A stretch of DNA of 64,000 nt from Juglans regia (taxonomy: Eukaryota > Streptophyta > Magnoliopsida > Fagales > Juglandaceae), in contig NC_049909.1 in the NCBI RefSeq assembly GCF_001411555.2, forward strand, positions 17,098,623 through 17,162,622, read 5' to 3'. The notes under the pieces were generated by a model, which saw only the letters and a program-made list of their open reading frames with translations, was not told where the DNA came from and made no database searches. Position numbers and translations under genes: made by a program. Positions 22,501-35,079 of the stretch are shown piece by piece. Each line of letters begins with the position of its first letter. Position 1 is the stretch's first letter.

Positions 22501-24929
22501 ATGGGGTGGTAGACGCATTGCATGTACGGCATTCTTCGGCCTTTCCAAACAAATTGCTTGAGAAATTGCCTGTCCTGGATTCTTCTCCCATTTGGAATGT
22601 ACTGCTTGTGAAATGCGTATCAAATTGGTCGGTGCGCAATGATCCCTGCAGTAAATCCTATAGAAAAGTATGATTATTATTATAACAACAATAATAAAAT
22701 AGAGCGAAATTAATAAAAGATTAACTGGACAAGATTACTGATAATGTTGCATTTATAAGTGCACAAAGGTTATACAACACAGATGCATCGTGCCAGATTT
22801 GGCAACTTTGGAAACGACAAATATGATTACATCTCGGTAGTCTAATAAATGGAAGAGAGCGAAAACAGTAATATTAAGCGACAAAATGCGGAAGAATAAA
22901 CATATAGGTAGATTATTTAAGATATAAAATGAGAAACATGAATGGATCAAATTAACCATCTAGGAAAAGAGATATGTAAGCTTAATTATGTGCTATTATT
23001 CACTTAAACCATGTATAGGTTGAAAGACAAAATTAGTTGCTGAACAATAAACTACCACTAATTCTGCTAAAAGGGAATAAATGCCATGCTAAAACCAACA
23101 ATCCTTCTACTTCCACCACTTACTGTAATTGGGAAGTTCGTTTGCGTAAAGAGTGCATGCAGCGAAGTCAAACTTGGGTTGCGGGGAAGGGAAGCAGAAA
23201 TAAAATCTACACTCAACTGATATGAAAAATGATATTTATCATCATTTTAATCATCATCCTCTCAATATCCCATGGCGTGGCATTAAATGATTGCTTGACA
23301 AGTGAAACATAACAAAGAGTTTTACAATAATTTAATACCACATAACGGGATGATAAAAGGATAAATTATGGGACAATGAGTAGCATTATTCATCTGATAT
23401 ATGCCACTCTCACTGGAAAAAAAAAAAAAAAAAAACTATCCACAACCAGTAAGGTCAGAAACTATGAGTTACAGTTTTTTTATAAGCAGTAACTATGAGT
23501 TACAATAAAACCAATTGAAAATACTAAGAAAAAATTACGCTCAAGAGCCCTAAATCTCATTTAGCTTTTCTTAAACTAACGCTTTTAACTCTATTATAAC
23601 AATCCGAAGTCCCATTGATTAAAATTTCAACCAACATGCTTTTATTAAGAAATAGATGACAAAATAAGGACAATATAAATCACTGTGTAAAAATAAAACG
23701 ATTCCACATGTTGAACAACACAGTCCAATCCATCCAAATGCCCTCCAACGTGGAAATCAGCTTTCTGTAATGGTGTGATCAAAAAAGTATGTCGTTTGGA
23801 TACAGAAACCATCTCATCTCATTTCATCATTACAACTTTTCAAAATTCTCACACAAAATATAATAAACAATTCAACTTTTTCAAATCTTAAAATAATAAT
23901 AATATTAAAAAATAATATTCTAATAATATTTTATTCAACTCATCTAAAATCATTTCATCTTACTATCCAAACGAGCCCTAATGTTAAATTTTGTTCCAAT
24001 ACGAATACTCTTATTGAAACGGAATGGTCATTACGTTTTTTTCTAGGTATAGTGATCACATTGCCACAACTAAAAAGCGACAACATCATGTAATCAAAGT
24101 TTTTGACATTCAGGGGTTTAAATAAATTTCTGTGCGATCAAATGCATAACTATAAAGTTTTTGACATCGGGATTCCTACCTCGATGAATTTGTTCAGGCA
24201 AGCTTGTCGTATATCAAAAACCAAAGCAACACAATTGTTAAGATGATTTTAAGATAAACAGCAACTGATAATTGATCAACAGATATTATTGAAGAAGACC
24301 GGTAATAAATCGTACCACTACACAAAACCATCACAGAACTGTAAATTGAGCACAATTAACCAGCCGTATCAACTGCAAACAGTGAAGTTACAAAGTTCTT
24401 CACTAAAATTTCGTGACGGGAAAAAAAGGTAAAGAGAAAACCTTCTCTCTTTACATCAAAGACACCCACAAGCCCAATAGAATCATAAACCAAAATTAAA
24501 ACATAAAATTTACGCCAAATGGTCGTCCCAATCAAACAGCAACTTGTACCCAAACACAAGTACTGGGAATCCAAAGGATGAAGACCAGCCAAAAAAACCA
24601 CTTTTTCTTATTGGCACCGAGTGTCAGGGACAAGTTCAGGCTAATTCTGAGGTCCACATGCTCAAAAAAGAGTTTCCCACGACTCCATCTCAAATAATAT
24701 AAAGAGAAATTTATGTGGCTCAAGATTATAAATGCAGAGATTCGAAACTAGGACGTCTGGTTTATACCCATTTAACTCAAAGATTACCCATAGACCCCCC
24801 CAACAAAAAAAAAAAAGACGAAGAAACACAGAAAGAATCGGCGCAATCACATGCCTTTGTTGGCTCCACAACCTTCTCCTCAGTAGCATTATACAGCTCT
24901 CTCAAAGTCCTATACTTGACCTTCCTCAT
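16588..24929 (-). CDS. AIPP2: PHD-finger protein, AIPP2/PAIPP2 type
   Basis: Nuclear histone-reader protein. Nine exons join in phase with GT/AG borders: 22657-22073, 21984-21697, 19654-19569, 19398-18902, 18778-18259, 18146-17916, 17828-17704, 17592-17510 and 17064-16588 (stop), giving 963 aa. A first coding exon probably starts at 24929 (MRKVKYRTLRELYNATEE, a family-like N-terminus); its donor is uncertain (GTTGTG near 24867 is in phase). The C4HC3 PHD finger is split by an intron: KVCDICGD...CSKCSDGAEH in exon 19654-19569, and IYC...WKCEEC in the next. Downstream lies the SPOC-like domain (GKLPNSCSGVQAHLS, ALYFFAKD, YERNYKSLLE, FLWGVFRG). The last exon has acidic LDLELRLG. In Arabidopsis, AIPP2 works with a BAH protein and the phosphatase CPL2 in gene repression. 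An N-terminal Cys cluster (CRTCNASTTPCLSRMH) is degenerate. AIPP2 versus PAIPP2 is not resolved. Confidence 0.85.
20905..21055. mobile_element. fold-back MITE in PHD gene intron
   Basis: Hairpin with arms CCTAGGGTGTGAAAGCTCC and, inverted, the GGAGCTTGCACACCCTAGG block, plus inner arms AAGTGGGACCCA and TGGGTCCCACTT. It lies in the 2-kb intron just upstream of the PHD exon. Same family as the elements at 6.5 and 25.75 kb. Confidence 0.75.
23793..23973. mobile_element. ATCCAAAC-family MITE, intact ends
   Basis: Perfect 10-bp terminal inverted repeats, CGTTTGGATA and TATCCAAACG, bound the AT-rich family core. It lies in the long first intron of the PHD gene. This is the best-preserved copy in the window. 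Confidence 0.8.
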
Positions 24930-25743
24930 GTTCTCCGAGAACACCAGCCCACCATGAACTTGAAAAACAATAAATGAAGACACACACACACAGAGACAAA
25001 CTAGAAAGAATGGAGCACAGGAACCGCTCTTTATAAACGTCCGTTGTCAACACCCCTCAGAGCACGCAAAAACTGAGCTGTGAAATGAAAAAGCCCGTCT
25101 ACGTTCTCCTCTCTTTTTCGTGTGCGTGTGTATTTATATACAGACACTCCATATTTATTAACAATTTGCAGTGCTCTTTATTTGTTTTAATTAATTAAAT
25201 TATTATTCTTTTGGGTTGCTTCCTTTGGAGAGCAGATAAAGATTTTCTCTGTGACGTCGGAATTCTGTGTTTCTTTTCTACTAAGAAATGTATGTATGTT
25301 GCTCTAACGTAACTGTTTTTACGTGCTCTGGGCCGTCCGATGACCGATGTGCTTTCAAATGGTTAATCCGATGGCGGATATGTGAAAAAAAAAATTGGTG
25401 TCAAAGTCAACGAATTTGAACCAGTAGAACAGTACCACGTCGGAAACTTGCATGCACAGTCTCCAGGTGTCGTGGCCAAGAACGGTGATTATAAAGCAGC
25501 TGGTCTTTTGCAACATCAACGGCAGTCAAGGTACGTGACGTGTTGGACCATATTTCACTCTATTTTGAAATTTTTGATAGCTAAATATTTATTTTTGAAT
25601 ATCAAAATGCATGCTGGATAAAGTTTTATAGAGTGTAATTTTAGATTTATTCATTATTTTTTAAAAAACAGTATGTAAAATTTATTTAATATTTTAATAT
25701 CATTTTTCTTTAAAAAAAATCATGCTAGATATAATAATAATAA

Positions 25744-25910
25744 GAGAAAATATACTTACAACCGTGAATTGCGTAATCGCTTTGAAAAAAATGAATAAAA
25801 CATGGGACCCACATGAAAAAAATTAATTTTTTAATAATAGACCCCACTCTTTTTCAAAGCGATTACGCGGCGGTTACGCACTTCACGGTTGTATGTAGAA
25901 TTACTCTAAT
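25744..25910. mobile_element. fold-back MITE (AGTAATG family)
   Basis: Arms CAACCGTGAATTGCGTAATC and the inverted GATTACGCGG...CTTCACGGTTG, with GGGACCCACATGAAAAAAA near the centre. It lies between the PHD and BOU genes. Confidence 0.75.
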
Positions 25911-27087
25911 AATAATATAAGATTAAATAAGGTTGGTATCACGTGCGCATATTGAATTATAATTTTTTTAAAAATTATCCAATTTTTCGAAGTATAAAGT
26001 GAGAAATTACTTCCAATATTTATTATTATTTTTGTGTATCTCTCGTATTACATTAAATATTTATATTTTAAAATATTACACAACTTAATTTATAGAACTA
26101 TTTTGTTTTCATTTTAGAATATGGACAAAATTTATAACTTTAAACAAAAACAAAAGGAAAAGATGTGTTAGCACTCCCACGAAAAAGATGTGCATGGAAT
26201 GTCTCGTCCATTTTCTTGTTTATTTATTGATTATTGTTTTTGGATTTTGGACATTAAAATAGTCACTAAAACGTGGCAGCTTGAAGAACACTTGTTTTTG
26301 CGAGGGCTTGGGGCATTTCATGGGATGACAAAGTGTTTCCTAAATGAGGGAAATTTGAGGTAACATGTGCATCAACTTTTTTATCTATCTGTCTCTAATT
26401 ATAGTTCATATGCGTTTATATTTATAAAATCTTTTTATAATTAAAATATTTTTTTGTTGTATCCATCTGTCTCTAATTATAGAAACTAAAAAATATTTAT
26501 TGAAAAAAATATTTATAAAGATATATTAATAAAATGAAATCATATTTTTTTCAAAATTTATGGTAAGTCCAATAGACTATTTTTTTTTTTTAAAAAAAAA
26601 AAAATCCCATGAAGGTCATGAGGCTCGAGGATTCCGTTTCTTCAGAAATTGTGAAGTTTATGTTTAATGGAGTCGAACAGGCAAGAAAAAGTTGTATCCA
26701 GATGTGTTATGAGAGTGTCATTTAATCCTTAATTCCTCATAATGATTTTCTATATCAACCATTGGCACATTGATTTATCAAACTTTAAATGGGTTTGGTA
26801 ATGTGGACTTTGATTTTATTTCCATAAAATAAAATGGGATTTTGAATCAAAGGATATGAAAAAATGAGATGGAATAAATGCCTCATTCAACCTTTCCAAA
26901 TTTCTTTGGTAAGTATTTTCATCATTACTACAATGAATATGAAATGAATATGAAAGACATTTCTTCTATATAATTAACACGACATGACTTTTAAAATTAT
27001 AAAAAAAAAAAATCTATAAAAATATTCTTGGATACCTGACAGGTACACTCGTACATTTTAACAGTAAACTTGCAAATATAATTTGAC

Positions 27088-27124
<37 letters not shown>

Positions 27125-27125
27125 T
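27088..27125. repeat. (ATT)12 microsatellite
   Basis: Uninterrupted ATT trinucleotide tract in intergenic DNA. Confidence 0.9.
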
Positions 27126-27436
27126 TATTAGGTTTAGGTTGCATTAGATAGTGAGGTATTTTTAAGTATTATGTGAAAAGTAGTAAAAAAATAATGATAT
27201 GGATATTGAATAGTAATAAAAAATAAATATAAAATAATAAATAATAGTAAAATATTCTGAAGACCCAAACTATTAGAGGATCAAATTCATTCGTGAAATA
27301 TTTTAACTAACGTGAGAAATACAAAAAATCATACATTTATTATAATATATTGATGCGCCATTACATATAATCATTGAATTCTTCTCTTTTGAAGAAAAAA
27401 AAAATGAAAATATCATACTAACATAGTCTTTTATTC

Positions 27437-28057
27437 GACAGTAAACACTTTACTAGTTAATTGAGCTATCTTTCTCTTCAAGAATCCTCTTTTCACTTTA
27501 AAAAAACTTTAGATTTGAGTTTTGTCATCTCGAGAGACACTCAGCACAAAAAGACTCATAGCCAGCAAATCTTTCGGAGGATAGTGGCGGTTTTATTAAA
27601 ATGACCGTGTGTGGTCATCACACGTCAAATCACCATAATCGCCACTACCAGATTTTTCAGATCTAACTTTTGTGGCTGAAAAAGACAAGTTCGTTGCCTT
27701 CGCACCGTCAAAGTCTATCGGAGTTGATCCAAATTGTGATTTATCCTTTTTTGTTCTTGTTTTCCTTATTGTATAGTAAATATTAAAAAAAAAATTAATT
27801 TGTCTCTTGGACAGTTTGTCCGTAGAGGTTGAGTCCTCACTCTCTATGAAAGATGAGGTTGAGTCTCTTTTTAGGCAGAGTGTTGTATATTAGATGTTTG
27901 TCTGTAGAGAGTATCAGCAGCAGTGAAATCCAGATCAATCCAGCCAGTAGTGTACTGGTGGAGCTCCAAATGGTTGATATGGGATATCCCCGCATGTAAT
28001 CGGTTATGGATGTAAGTTTCTATTGATGAATGAATAATGACATTTCTCTTCAAAAAA
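27437..28057 (+). mobile_element. 5'-truncated LINE-like insertion with target duplication
   Basis: The insert ends in TTGATGAATGAATAATGACA followed by a short A-rich tail, a typical plant LINE 3' end. It is flanked by direct repeats AACATAGTCTTTTATTC at 27420-27436 and 28056-28072, with weaker similarity continuing beyond. No reverse-transcriptase sequence remains, so only a short 3' fragment was copied. A SINE is possible, but I see no convincing tRNA-type A and B boxes. Confidence 0.6.
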
Positions 28058-28084
28058 CATAGTCTTTTATTCTACCATAAATCT

Positions 28085-28860
28085 TTATTCAATGCCATTT
28101 AAATTTCTTCTATTATATAAAATATTTTTTATATGATTTTTTATATTATATATAATTTTTATCATCATATGTAAAATAACTTTATATTATATGCTAAATT
28201 TCTAATTAATATAACATTAGATTTTAAAATCCTATTATTCATGTATAATAATAATCTAATAACATAAAATTAATATAACATTTAATATAACATAAAATTA
28301 ATCTTATAAATTTTAATATAACATTTGATATAACATTATCATTAAAAGTTTTAATTTTATAACATAAAAGTTTAATCTTAAACATGAACATTTGATTATA
28401 TGTTATTAATATAAACTACATATATATTAAGGATAAATACATTTTATAGCATAATAAATTATAATATATATTCCTTTTCATAAATATATTATATTTACAT
28501 TTGATCATATACACTCATATAAAGAGAATATGTACCCATCATATTATTACTAACATATATAATCAAATATATAAATAAGTTAGACACTAACATATTATAA
28601 CTAATATATTATCTCTAGCATACATAATCAAATACCATATCACTATATGATACTATTATATATATATAAATATATATACACACTAATACTAACACTAATA
28701 CTATTAGTAATTCACTTTATATAAATAATTATATAAATCACTATAGTATTAATAGTTATATTAAATTACTAATACTATATTACTATATAATCCACTATAT
28801 ATCACTATATCATTATAGTATAGTTATACTAACTATACAATCCACTAATACTATATTAAA
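28085..28860. repeat. very AT-rich low-complexity tract
   Basis: Nearly pure A/T for about 780 bp, made of recurring words such as AATATAACATT, ACTATATTACTATATAATCC and ATATCACTATAT. It contains no gene. It is followed by a short GC-richer segment with GGACTGAACCGGACCGGAACC (28863) and a second GACCAAACCGGACCAG (28991), a pairing often seen inside plant non-autonomous elements. Confidence 0.6.
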
Positions 28861-29199
28861 ATCGGACTGAACCGGACCGGAACCAGTAAAACCAAAAGTA
28901 TGGGATTAGGGTTGTAACCAGTGTGAGATCGGTTCTTCAAATCTCAAAATCAGTGTATATTGATTCGATTCTAAAATATGTCCAAAATTAGACCAAACCG
29001 GACCAGTTACACTACTAGTTTAAACAGTAAAATCTAAAATTGAGAGAAATATACATGTAAAATAGTCCCCACAGTATTTATTGCAGTTTAATTGAATTAA
29101 ATGCTTAACAGATACTATAAGATTTGTATTGTTTATGAGTAAATCTTATAATCAGACAATCCAATATCTCCTAAACAACAGCCATCCAATGTCTAAGTG

Positions 29200-30300
29200 A
29201 CACGTAGGCTTCACATCTTAACTATCATGTGGACGCACGTCAGGGGATTTAAAATTTACTCTCCTCGCCCCCCTCCTCTCACAGAAACACACGACAGGGT
29301 TTATGGCTACCCCTTCGGCCCCCTCTCGCGACGGTCACTCGAGAGTCAACAGACATCCCACCTTCTCCCTAGACTAGAACTAAAACCTCGAAGCCCCCTG
29401 ATATTGTCACCCACTCCTGTCTGTCTCGAAGTCGAGACACTCTGAGGACAGATATTATCTACCATAAGTAAAGCCAAGCCCCAAGGTTCTTTCCTTCATT
29501 TCATTTTCCCGGTTTTTCATTTCTCTTAATGGATGAATGGGTTAATTTCTTCTCGTTGGTTTGTGATTTTCAGTCTCTATTTCTCTCCTTTCTTAGTCTC
29601 TATTATTCTCTCCGTCTGGGGTTTTTACATTTGACTCGTGGGCCTCAAGTGTTTCATTGGCTGTCTTTCAATCGATATTGTTACTTTTAAGCCAACGATC
29701 ATTACTCAGTTGATTTTGATCTTTGATTTATTTTGGGTTTATTATCTCCTGGTTATTTTCCCTCTCTTTTCGTTGCTATTTGCAAATATACTAAGTATTT
29801 TTGGGCCAATTTTCTTGGTCACTACATGGGTAAATATCATTCTGCATTTCTTTTTCTTTTTTGCAATTTTTCATCGGGTGATATAATTTCTGGGTGGGTT
29901 TGTTTTTCACTTTATGTAGGTAGTTTCTTTTTTGGGTAAGGATTTGTTGCTGCAAAGGTCACCATCAGTGATGAAGAAACAAAGGTGGCAGAGGAGGAGG
30001 AAGTTGAAGGAAGAGGAACAAGCAGTCGTGTCTCTAATGGCACTGTCTAGTGGTTCTGTTTTTGCCTGAAAGGAGTAAAAAGAACACAAAAGGCATAAGA
30101 TTAATGGTGTAAAAGTAATGGTGGGCGAAGGATTGGTGGCGGAGGAACTGATGCACGATGAAACTGGTGTCGTCCTGCAGCGGTGCAAAGCGACGGAAAT
30201 GGTGCGAATCAGCAATCTGAAATACTGAAGGGGGCTTTTGGCCGAGAGTCGAGACAAAGCTTCTCTTCGATTTACTACAATGTGATGAGGTTATTTTAAT
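29200..30300. other. gene-like but unassigned block
   Basis: The segment at 29200-29460 is GC-rich and contains a short ATG frame (MATPSAPSRDG...) closed by a stop after about 24 codons. It is followed by a T-rich, leader-like segment and a short purine-rich GAAGAGG stretch near 29990. Nothing matches a family I know. It may be a decayed gene 5' end, a non-coding RNA promoter region, or captured DNA. Confidence 0.25.
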
Positions 30301-30424
30301 TTCTGTGAAATTGTTGACGTGGTTGAATGTGGTTGAATATTAGTGGTGGTTGTTAAACCCATAGCTTCAGATGGACTGCTTCAAAGCGGAATTGATTATA
30401 TATCTATTTTTCTCGCGTTCTAAG

Positions 30425-30600
30425 GTTGGTTTGTTTTCATCTTATTTCATATAAATGATTACAATTTTACTAGATTCTCAAATAAAATATAAAAAATAAT
30501 TTAATTTTTTTAAATTTTAAAATAAAAATTATATTAAAAAATTATATTTTAATAATATTTTATTTAATTTTTAATTTTCTTCTCATTTTATATGGTAACG
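30425..30600. mobile_element. ATCCAAAC-family MITE, decayed
   Basis: Family core AAAATAAAAATTATATTAAAAA and TTTAATAATATTTTATTTAA is recognisable, but both ends are eroded. Confidence 0.45.
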
Positions 30601-31059
30601 AAATGATATCTAAATCTTGAAAATATGATAATAATTCTAATAAATCATGTTTGAATAAAGGGTTGTTTTTTTTATTAACAAGTTTTCAACATTACTTGAT
30701 ATGGATTTAGAAAAGAGATTACTTGATATGATATTAAATAATTAATCTATAAATTAAGCATAATAATTAATAAATAATGAGTAAATTTTAAGATGTGTAA
30801 GTTTCGTACACTTTAAAAAAAATAGAATTTATTATTAAAAAATAATTTTTTTTATATTAATCACAAATTTATCTATTTTTTCAAAGAGTGAGAAATTCAC
30901 GCATCCAAAAAATATAAATATAATTTTTCATAAATAAATTAAGAAGGAGTAGTAGGACCGTACCATCCAGATGAAAATAGTAACATTTTGAGTGTAAGAT
31001 GGCTTCGACCCAGTACACAACGCCGCTGTGTTTCTTCGTACCACACCGTATCCGGATAC

Positions 31060-31066
31060 TATAAAA
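31060..31066 (+). promoter_or_regulatory. TATA box, probable BOU promoter
   Basis: TATAAAA in a moderately GC context about 570 bp upstream of the proposed leader-intron donor of BOU. It is the only good TATA element in this stretch. Confidence 0.4.
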
Positions 31067-31089
31067 CTTTGGTTCATTTCTCAATTGGA

Positions 31090-31635
31090 TGGCCACAGAG
31101 AGAGCGCAGAAGCAGAAGTGGCATTTTCTCAACCTCTGTATCCGCATCCCCATCCGGTCTCTTGGGTCACATTCTCAACCACATCTCTCTCTCCCTGGCT
31201 TTCTTCGTGTGAAATCCACGCTAGACAATAGTTTGTGGCCTCCTCCTTTTTGTCCCACCCAACCTCTCCCTTGTGGCTCTCACTACCTGCGATTCCATTC
31301 CCTTGTGTTGTTCGACCATTCCCAGACTCTTTTATTCCTTGAAACCCATTTCAAACTCTCGTCCAACGCCTGCGTTTTGACCCATTCATCTCTCTTTTCA
31401 TGGGTATTCTTCTAACTGTTACAACAACTCTAGCTGTGTCTTCGTAGTAGCGTTTATATTCTATTCCTGTTATTCTACATGTGGATCTAAAGCTTTTCTT
31501 TTTTTTTTCTTTTCTTTTAATCAGATGTGATTGTCTGAGACGTGCGACCAACTCTCCTGGTATTGGGTAACGGGTTTCGATCGATTTAGCTCTTATTTCG
31601 TCTGACTCTGATACTGACAGTGGAAATCCGCTCCA
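31090..31635 (+). other. probable BOU 5' leader exon(s)
   Basis: CT-rich, GC-moderate DNA ending in CTCCA|GTAAGT at 31635. Because the BOU start codon sits directly after a splice acceptor (TTTGCAG|ATG at 32864/32865), an upstream untranslated exon is required. This donor is the best candidate and gives a leader intron of about 1.2 kb. Confidence 0.4.
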
Positions 31636-32864
31636 GTAAGTTTTCTGTTCCTGTTCAATCCGCTCCAGGAAATCCGCTCAAGTGGGCTCTGTTCTGTTTG
31701 ACAAACACGTTTAATTGCAAATGTAATGGATTTGTCAACTTCTTTTAGTTACTAATTCCAGTCAGAAGAACCAATACTTGCCATTTCTTGCATACCATTG
31801 CAGAACGGTTTATGAGTTCACATTCTACGACATGACATGTTTTGTGCTACCATATAAAACCGAAATTTCTGCATGTTCAGTGCAAATGAAGAAATGAACC
31901 ACCAGTAGAAGTAGTCAGATTTCATTTTTGAGGGGATGAAGTTTTTCGGGGTGTTTACTTTGTTTAGTGAGATTAATCGACGTCAGGTTAGGAGCACAGA
32001 AATCTTCACTGTATCATTTTGATAGATACTGGGAAGCCAACTATTTTAAGCACTATTGGTGATAAATTGATCTTGTAGCTAATATCACCTTATTGGCATG
32101 GCGAACGAAATGGGGATTCTCATTTTGAAATTTCTGGAGCATCCTTGGCATCCTTATTTATACTTATGTTTTAGATCTTATGTTATTGCCAAATGTCCTG
32201 TTTTGAAAACTTCCTTGCGTTTCTGAATTTCCAATCTGACGTTTTACTCGGTGGTTTTAAAATTATCCCCATCTTGGTACATTCAATAGGATTTGAAATC
32301 GGAGGTACATGCTATGGTTCCTGAGGCTAGTCACATGGGAGTTTATGGGTTTTCATATTATTTTTCCCGATAATTCCATGAACAATTTCAAAATGATGCT
32401 TCTAGATCACTGGTGGAAATAGTGCTGGGAGTACTAGAGGGAAATCTTTATCTGCTATTGGAAAGCACAAGAGCTGTTTCAGATAATTTTCTTTTGTTGA
32501 GTCAGCGAAATTGTAAACTTGTAGTTGTTCTAGATCTGACTTCTAGCGAAAGCTTCAGTTCGACAGTTAACTATTGTTTCTTCTTGATGGAAGGAAGAAT
32601 TCTTTTCTGGGGTAAACTAGTTTATTTTTTAAGTAGTTTCAGCTAATGATTTCAAATAGTGATGCATTTTTAAGGTTGATATTACCTGTTGGATTCTCTG
32701 TCTTTCCATATAAAAATCAAATTTTGTATCCTCTACATTAATTCATTTTTAGCAATATTTGCGTCTGTAAGGAAAAATCATACCCATTTTTGCATGCTTT
32801 TCATCTGGTAACATTTAAAGTTGGTTTCAAACGGATGCTAATGGAAAGTTATACTCATTTGCAG

Positions 32865-33902
32865 ATGGGGGATGTCGCAAAGGACTTGGCTTCTGGAACT
32901 GTTGGAGGAGCAGCACAATTGATTGTTGGGCACCCCTTTGACACCATTAAGGTCAAGCTTCAGAGCCAGCCTGCTCCACTTCCAGGCCAACCTCCCAAGT
33001 ATGCAGGTGCAATGGATGCTGTCAGGCAAACGTTAGCTGCGGAAGGCCCTAGAGGTTTGTACAAGGGTATGGGGGCTCCACTGGCCACTGTGGCTGCCTT
33101 CAACGCTGTCCTCTTCTCTGTGAGGGGACAAATGGAGGCATTATTGCGGTCTCAACCTGGTGCCCCCCTTACGGTTAACCAGCAAATTGTTTGTGGGGCA
33201 GGTGCTGGAGTTGCTGTTTCCTTTTTAGCTTGCCCTACTGAATTGATCAAGTGCAGGTCAGTAAAATTGTTGTTATAAAACGCGTGAGGTGATTTTTTGA
33301 AGTCCCTGAGAATGAACTCAAATATGTTTGAACTCTTGGGAAAACTCTTCAAACCTTCAACTGTACATGTTAACTGCTTTGGATATATCATAAAAAGCAG
33401 GTTGCAAGCCCAGAGTGCATTGGCAGGTTCCACTTCAGCCAGTCCGGCAGTGAAGTATGGAGGACCAATGGATGTGGCTAGGCATGTTCTCAGATCAGAA
33501 GGTGGTGTGAGGGGTCTCTTCAAAGGATTGGTTCCTACAATGGCACGTGAGGTTCCCGGAAATGCTGCGATGTTTGGTGTCTATGAAGCTCTGAAGCAGT
33601 TTTTTGCAGGTGGCCAGGACACATCTAAATTGGGAAGAGGCTCTTTGATTGTGGCTGGAGGCTTAGCTGGAGCTTCCTTCTGGTTCTCAGTCTACCCAAC
33701 CGATGTTGTCAAGAGTGTACTTCAGGTAGACGATTACAAAAATCCCAAGTTCTCTGGATCAGTTGATGCATTTAGAAAGATCCTTGCTTCGGAGGGAGTA
33801 AAAGGTCTGTATAGGGGGTTTGGACCTGCCATGGCCAGAAGTGTTCCTGCAAATGCTGCATGCTTCTTAGCATACGAGGTGACAAGGTCAAGTTTGGGAT
33901 AA
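32865..33902 (+). CDS. BOU: mitochondrial carrier BOU (glutamate/acylcarnitine-type)
   Basis: A 297-aa mitochondrial carrier family protein in two exons, 32865-33256 and 33401-33902, joined in the codon for Arg131. The three tandem carrier repeats show the signatures HPFDTIKVK (23-31), CPTELIKCR (123-131) and YPTDVVKSV (229-237), each with the Px[DE]xx[KR] core. The stretches VKYGGPMDVARHVLRSEGG and GFGPAMARSVPANAACFLAY are nearly identical to Arabidopsis BOU (A BOUT DE SOUFFLE, 300 aa). BOU acts in the inner mitochondrial membrane, supports photorespiration and meristem growth, and was named from its similarity to carnitine/acylcarnitine carriers; later work assigned glutamate transport. The start codon follows a splice acceptor immediately, so the leader is spliced. 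The gene appears intact. Confidence 0.96.
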
Positions 33903-35079
33903 TTGGTTCTTTAGGTTTTATTGGTAGCATGTATTTTTCGATTTGTTTGGCAATGCTGGCATGCTCTTTGTATTCTGTAATTTCATTCTGTTGCTGGAAG
34001 AAGGATTCTTTCTCCTATGGAAATATAAAGGCACCAGTTGCTAAACCTGCTTTTCAGATTTTCACGGAAATTAACTTTTATGTGAACACATTGGATGCCG
34101 GCCGAATAGAACTTTTTGTGCCAAAGAATTTCCCAAAAGGGTTTTGTTTCTGCGTTTCAGTCATGCTTATAGTCCTCATAATGAGGCATAACTGAGGACT
34201 CGTAGTCGTATATAGAAACCATTTCAGAGAAACCATCAAATAAATGAGGTAAAAGGTCAAATATTGAGTTTGTTAAAAGAAAAAACTAAATTATGATAAT
34301 CGCTCTTATCCAACTAGTGGAGCAAGTTACTTAAAGTAATATTTCAAATTAAGAAGCGTTGGTTGTATAAGAAAATTTATATATTGACGTGACTTAATAT
34401 AATACATTAAGTCAACTTTATAGTAAAAAAAATTGTAAAATTTGAAAAATTACATTAAGTCATGTCAGTGTGTAAAATTTCTATATAGACCAAGCATTTC
34501 TCTTTCAAATTTATTTGCAAAATAATGATTTATTTTTCTAAGGGAAGTGATGGAAAATCTAAGAAACTGGACGTTCGACCTCCACGAACTAATTTGAAAA
34601 TGTTTCTCAATGACTTCATTCAGGACTGAATCAGTAATTATAGTTAGTTATACAGACTCCATAAACAGATTCATACTCCGAAGCCCATCTAAGGCTCTAC
34701 GCAGCTTGAGCACAGTTGGCATTCAACACATATGGCAACCACGTCAGCTTCCCACTAGAATACACACCTTAATCCCGACCATCCACTTGTACAGAAAGCA
34801 ATAATCAGTATGCTCGGAGAGATTAATTTGGGCACAGGTAAAATGAGTCCCATACCACAGAAGTGACAACATCCAACTCAAATCATATCCTAGAAGCATT
34901 TTCTAGACGTAGATTTGATATGTCAGATAAAACACTAAATACAACAAGCATTACAAGATAAAAAGACAACCACCAACCTGCATGTCATGCAAGTAAGCCA
35001 ACTTCTTATATTGCCCCTTAAAAGGGACAGCTTTTCTTCTGCTTTTAAAGATGAGAAAATGCCAGCTTTACTACTCTAG
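33903..35079. other. convergent intergenic between BOU and HAL3
   Basis: The 3' regions of BOU (plus) and HAL3 (minus) face each other here. An AT-rich repeat at about 34340-34510 (GACTTAATATAATACATTAAG and its inverse) belongs to the same family as blocks at 5.4, 43.9 and 55.9 kb. No gene seen. Confidence 0.5.

Larger units (their letters stand above)
24990..31059. other. gene-poor intergenic between PHD gene and BOU
   Basis: About 6 kb without a supported gene. The PHD-gene promoter should lie at about 24990-25600. Notable contents have their own entries: a fold-back MITE, an ATT repeat, a LINE fragment with target duplication, a very AT-rich tract, and a GC-richer gene-like block at about 29200-30300. 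Confidence 0.5.
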
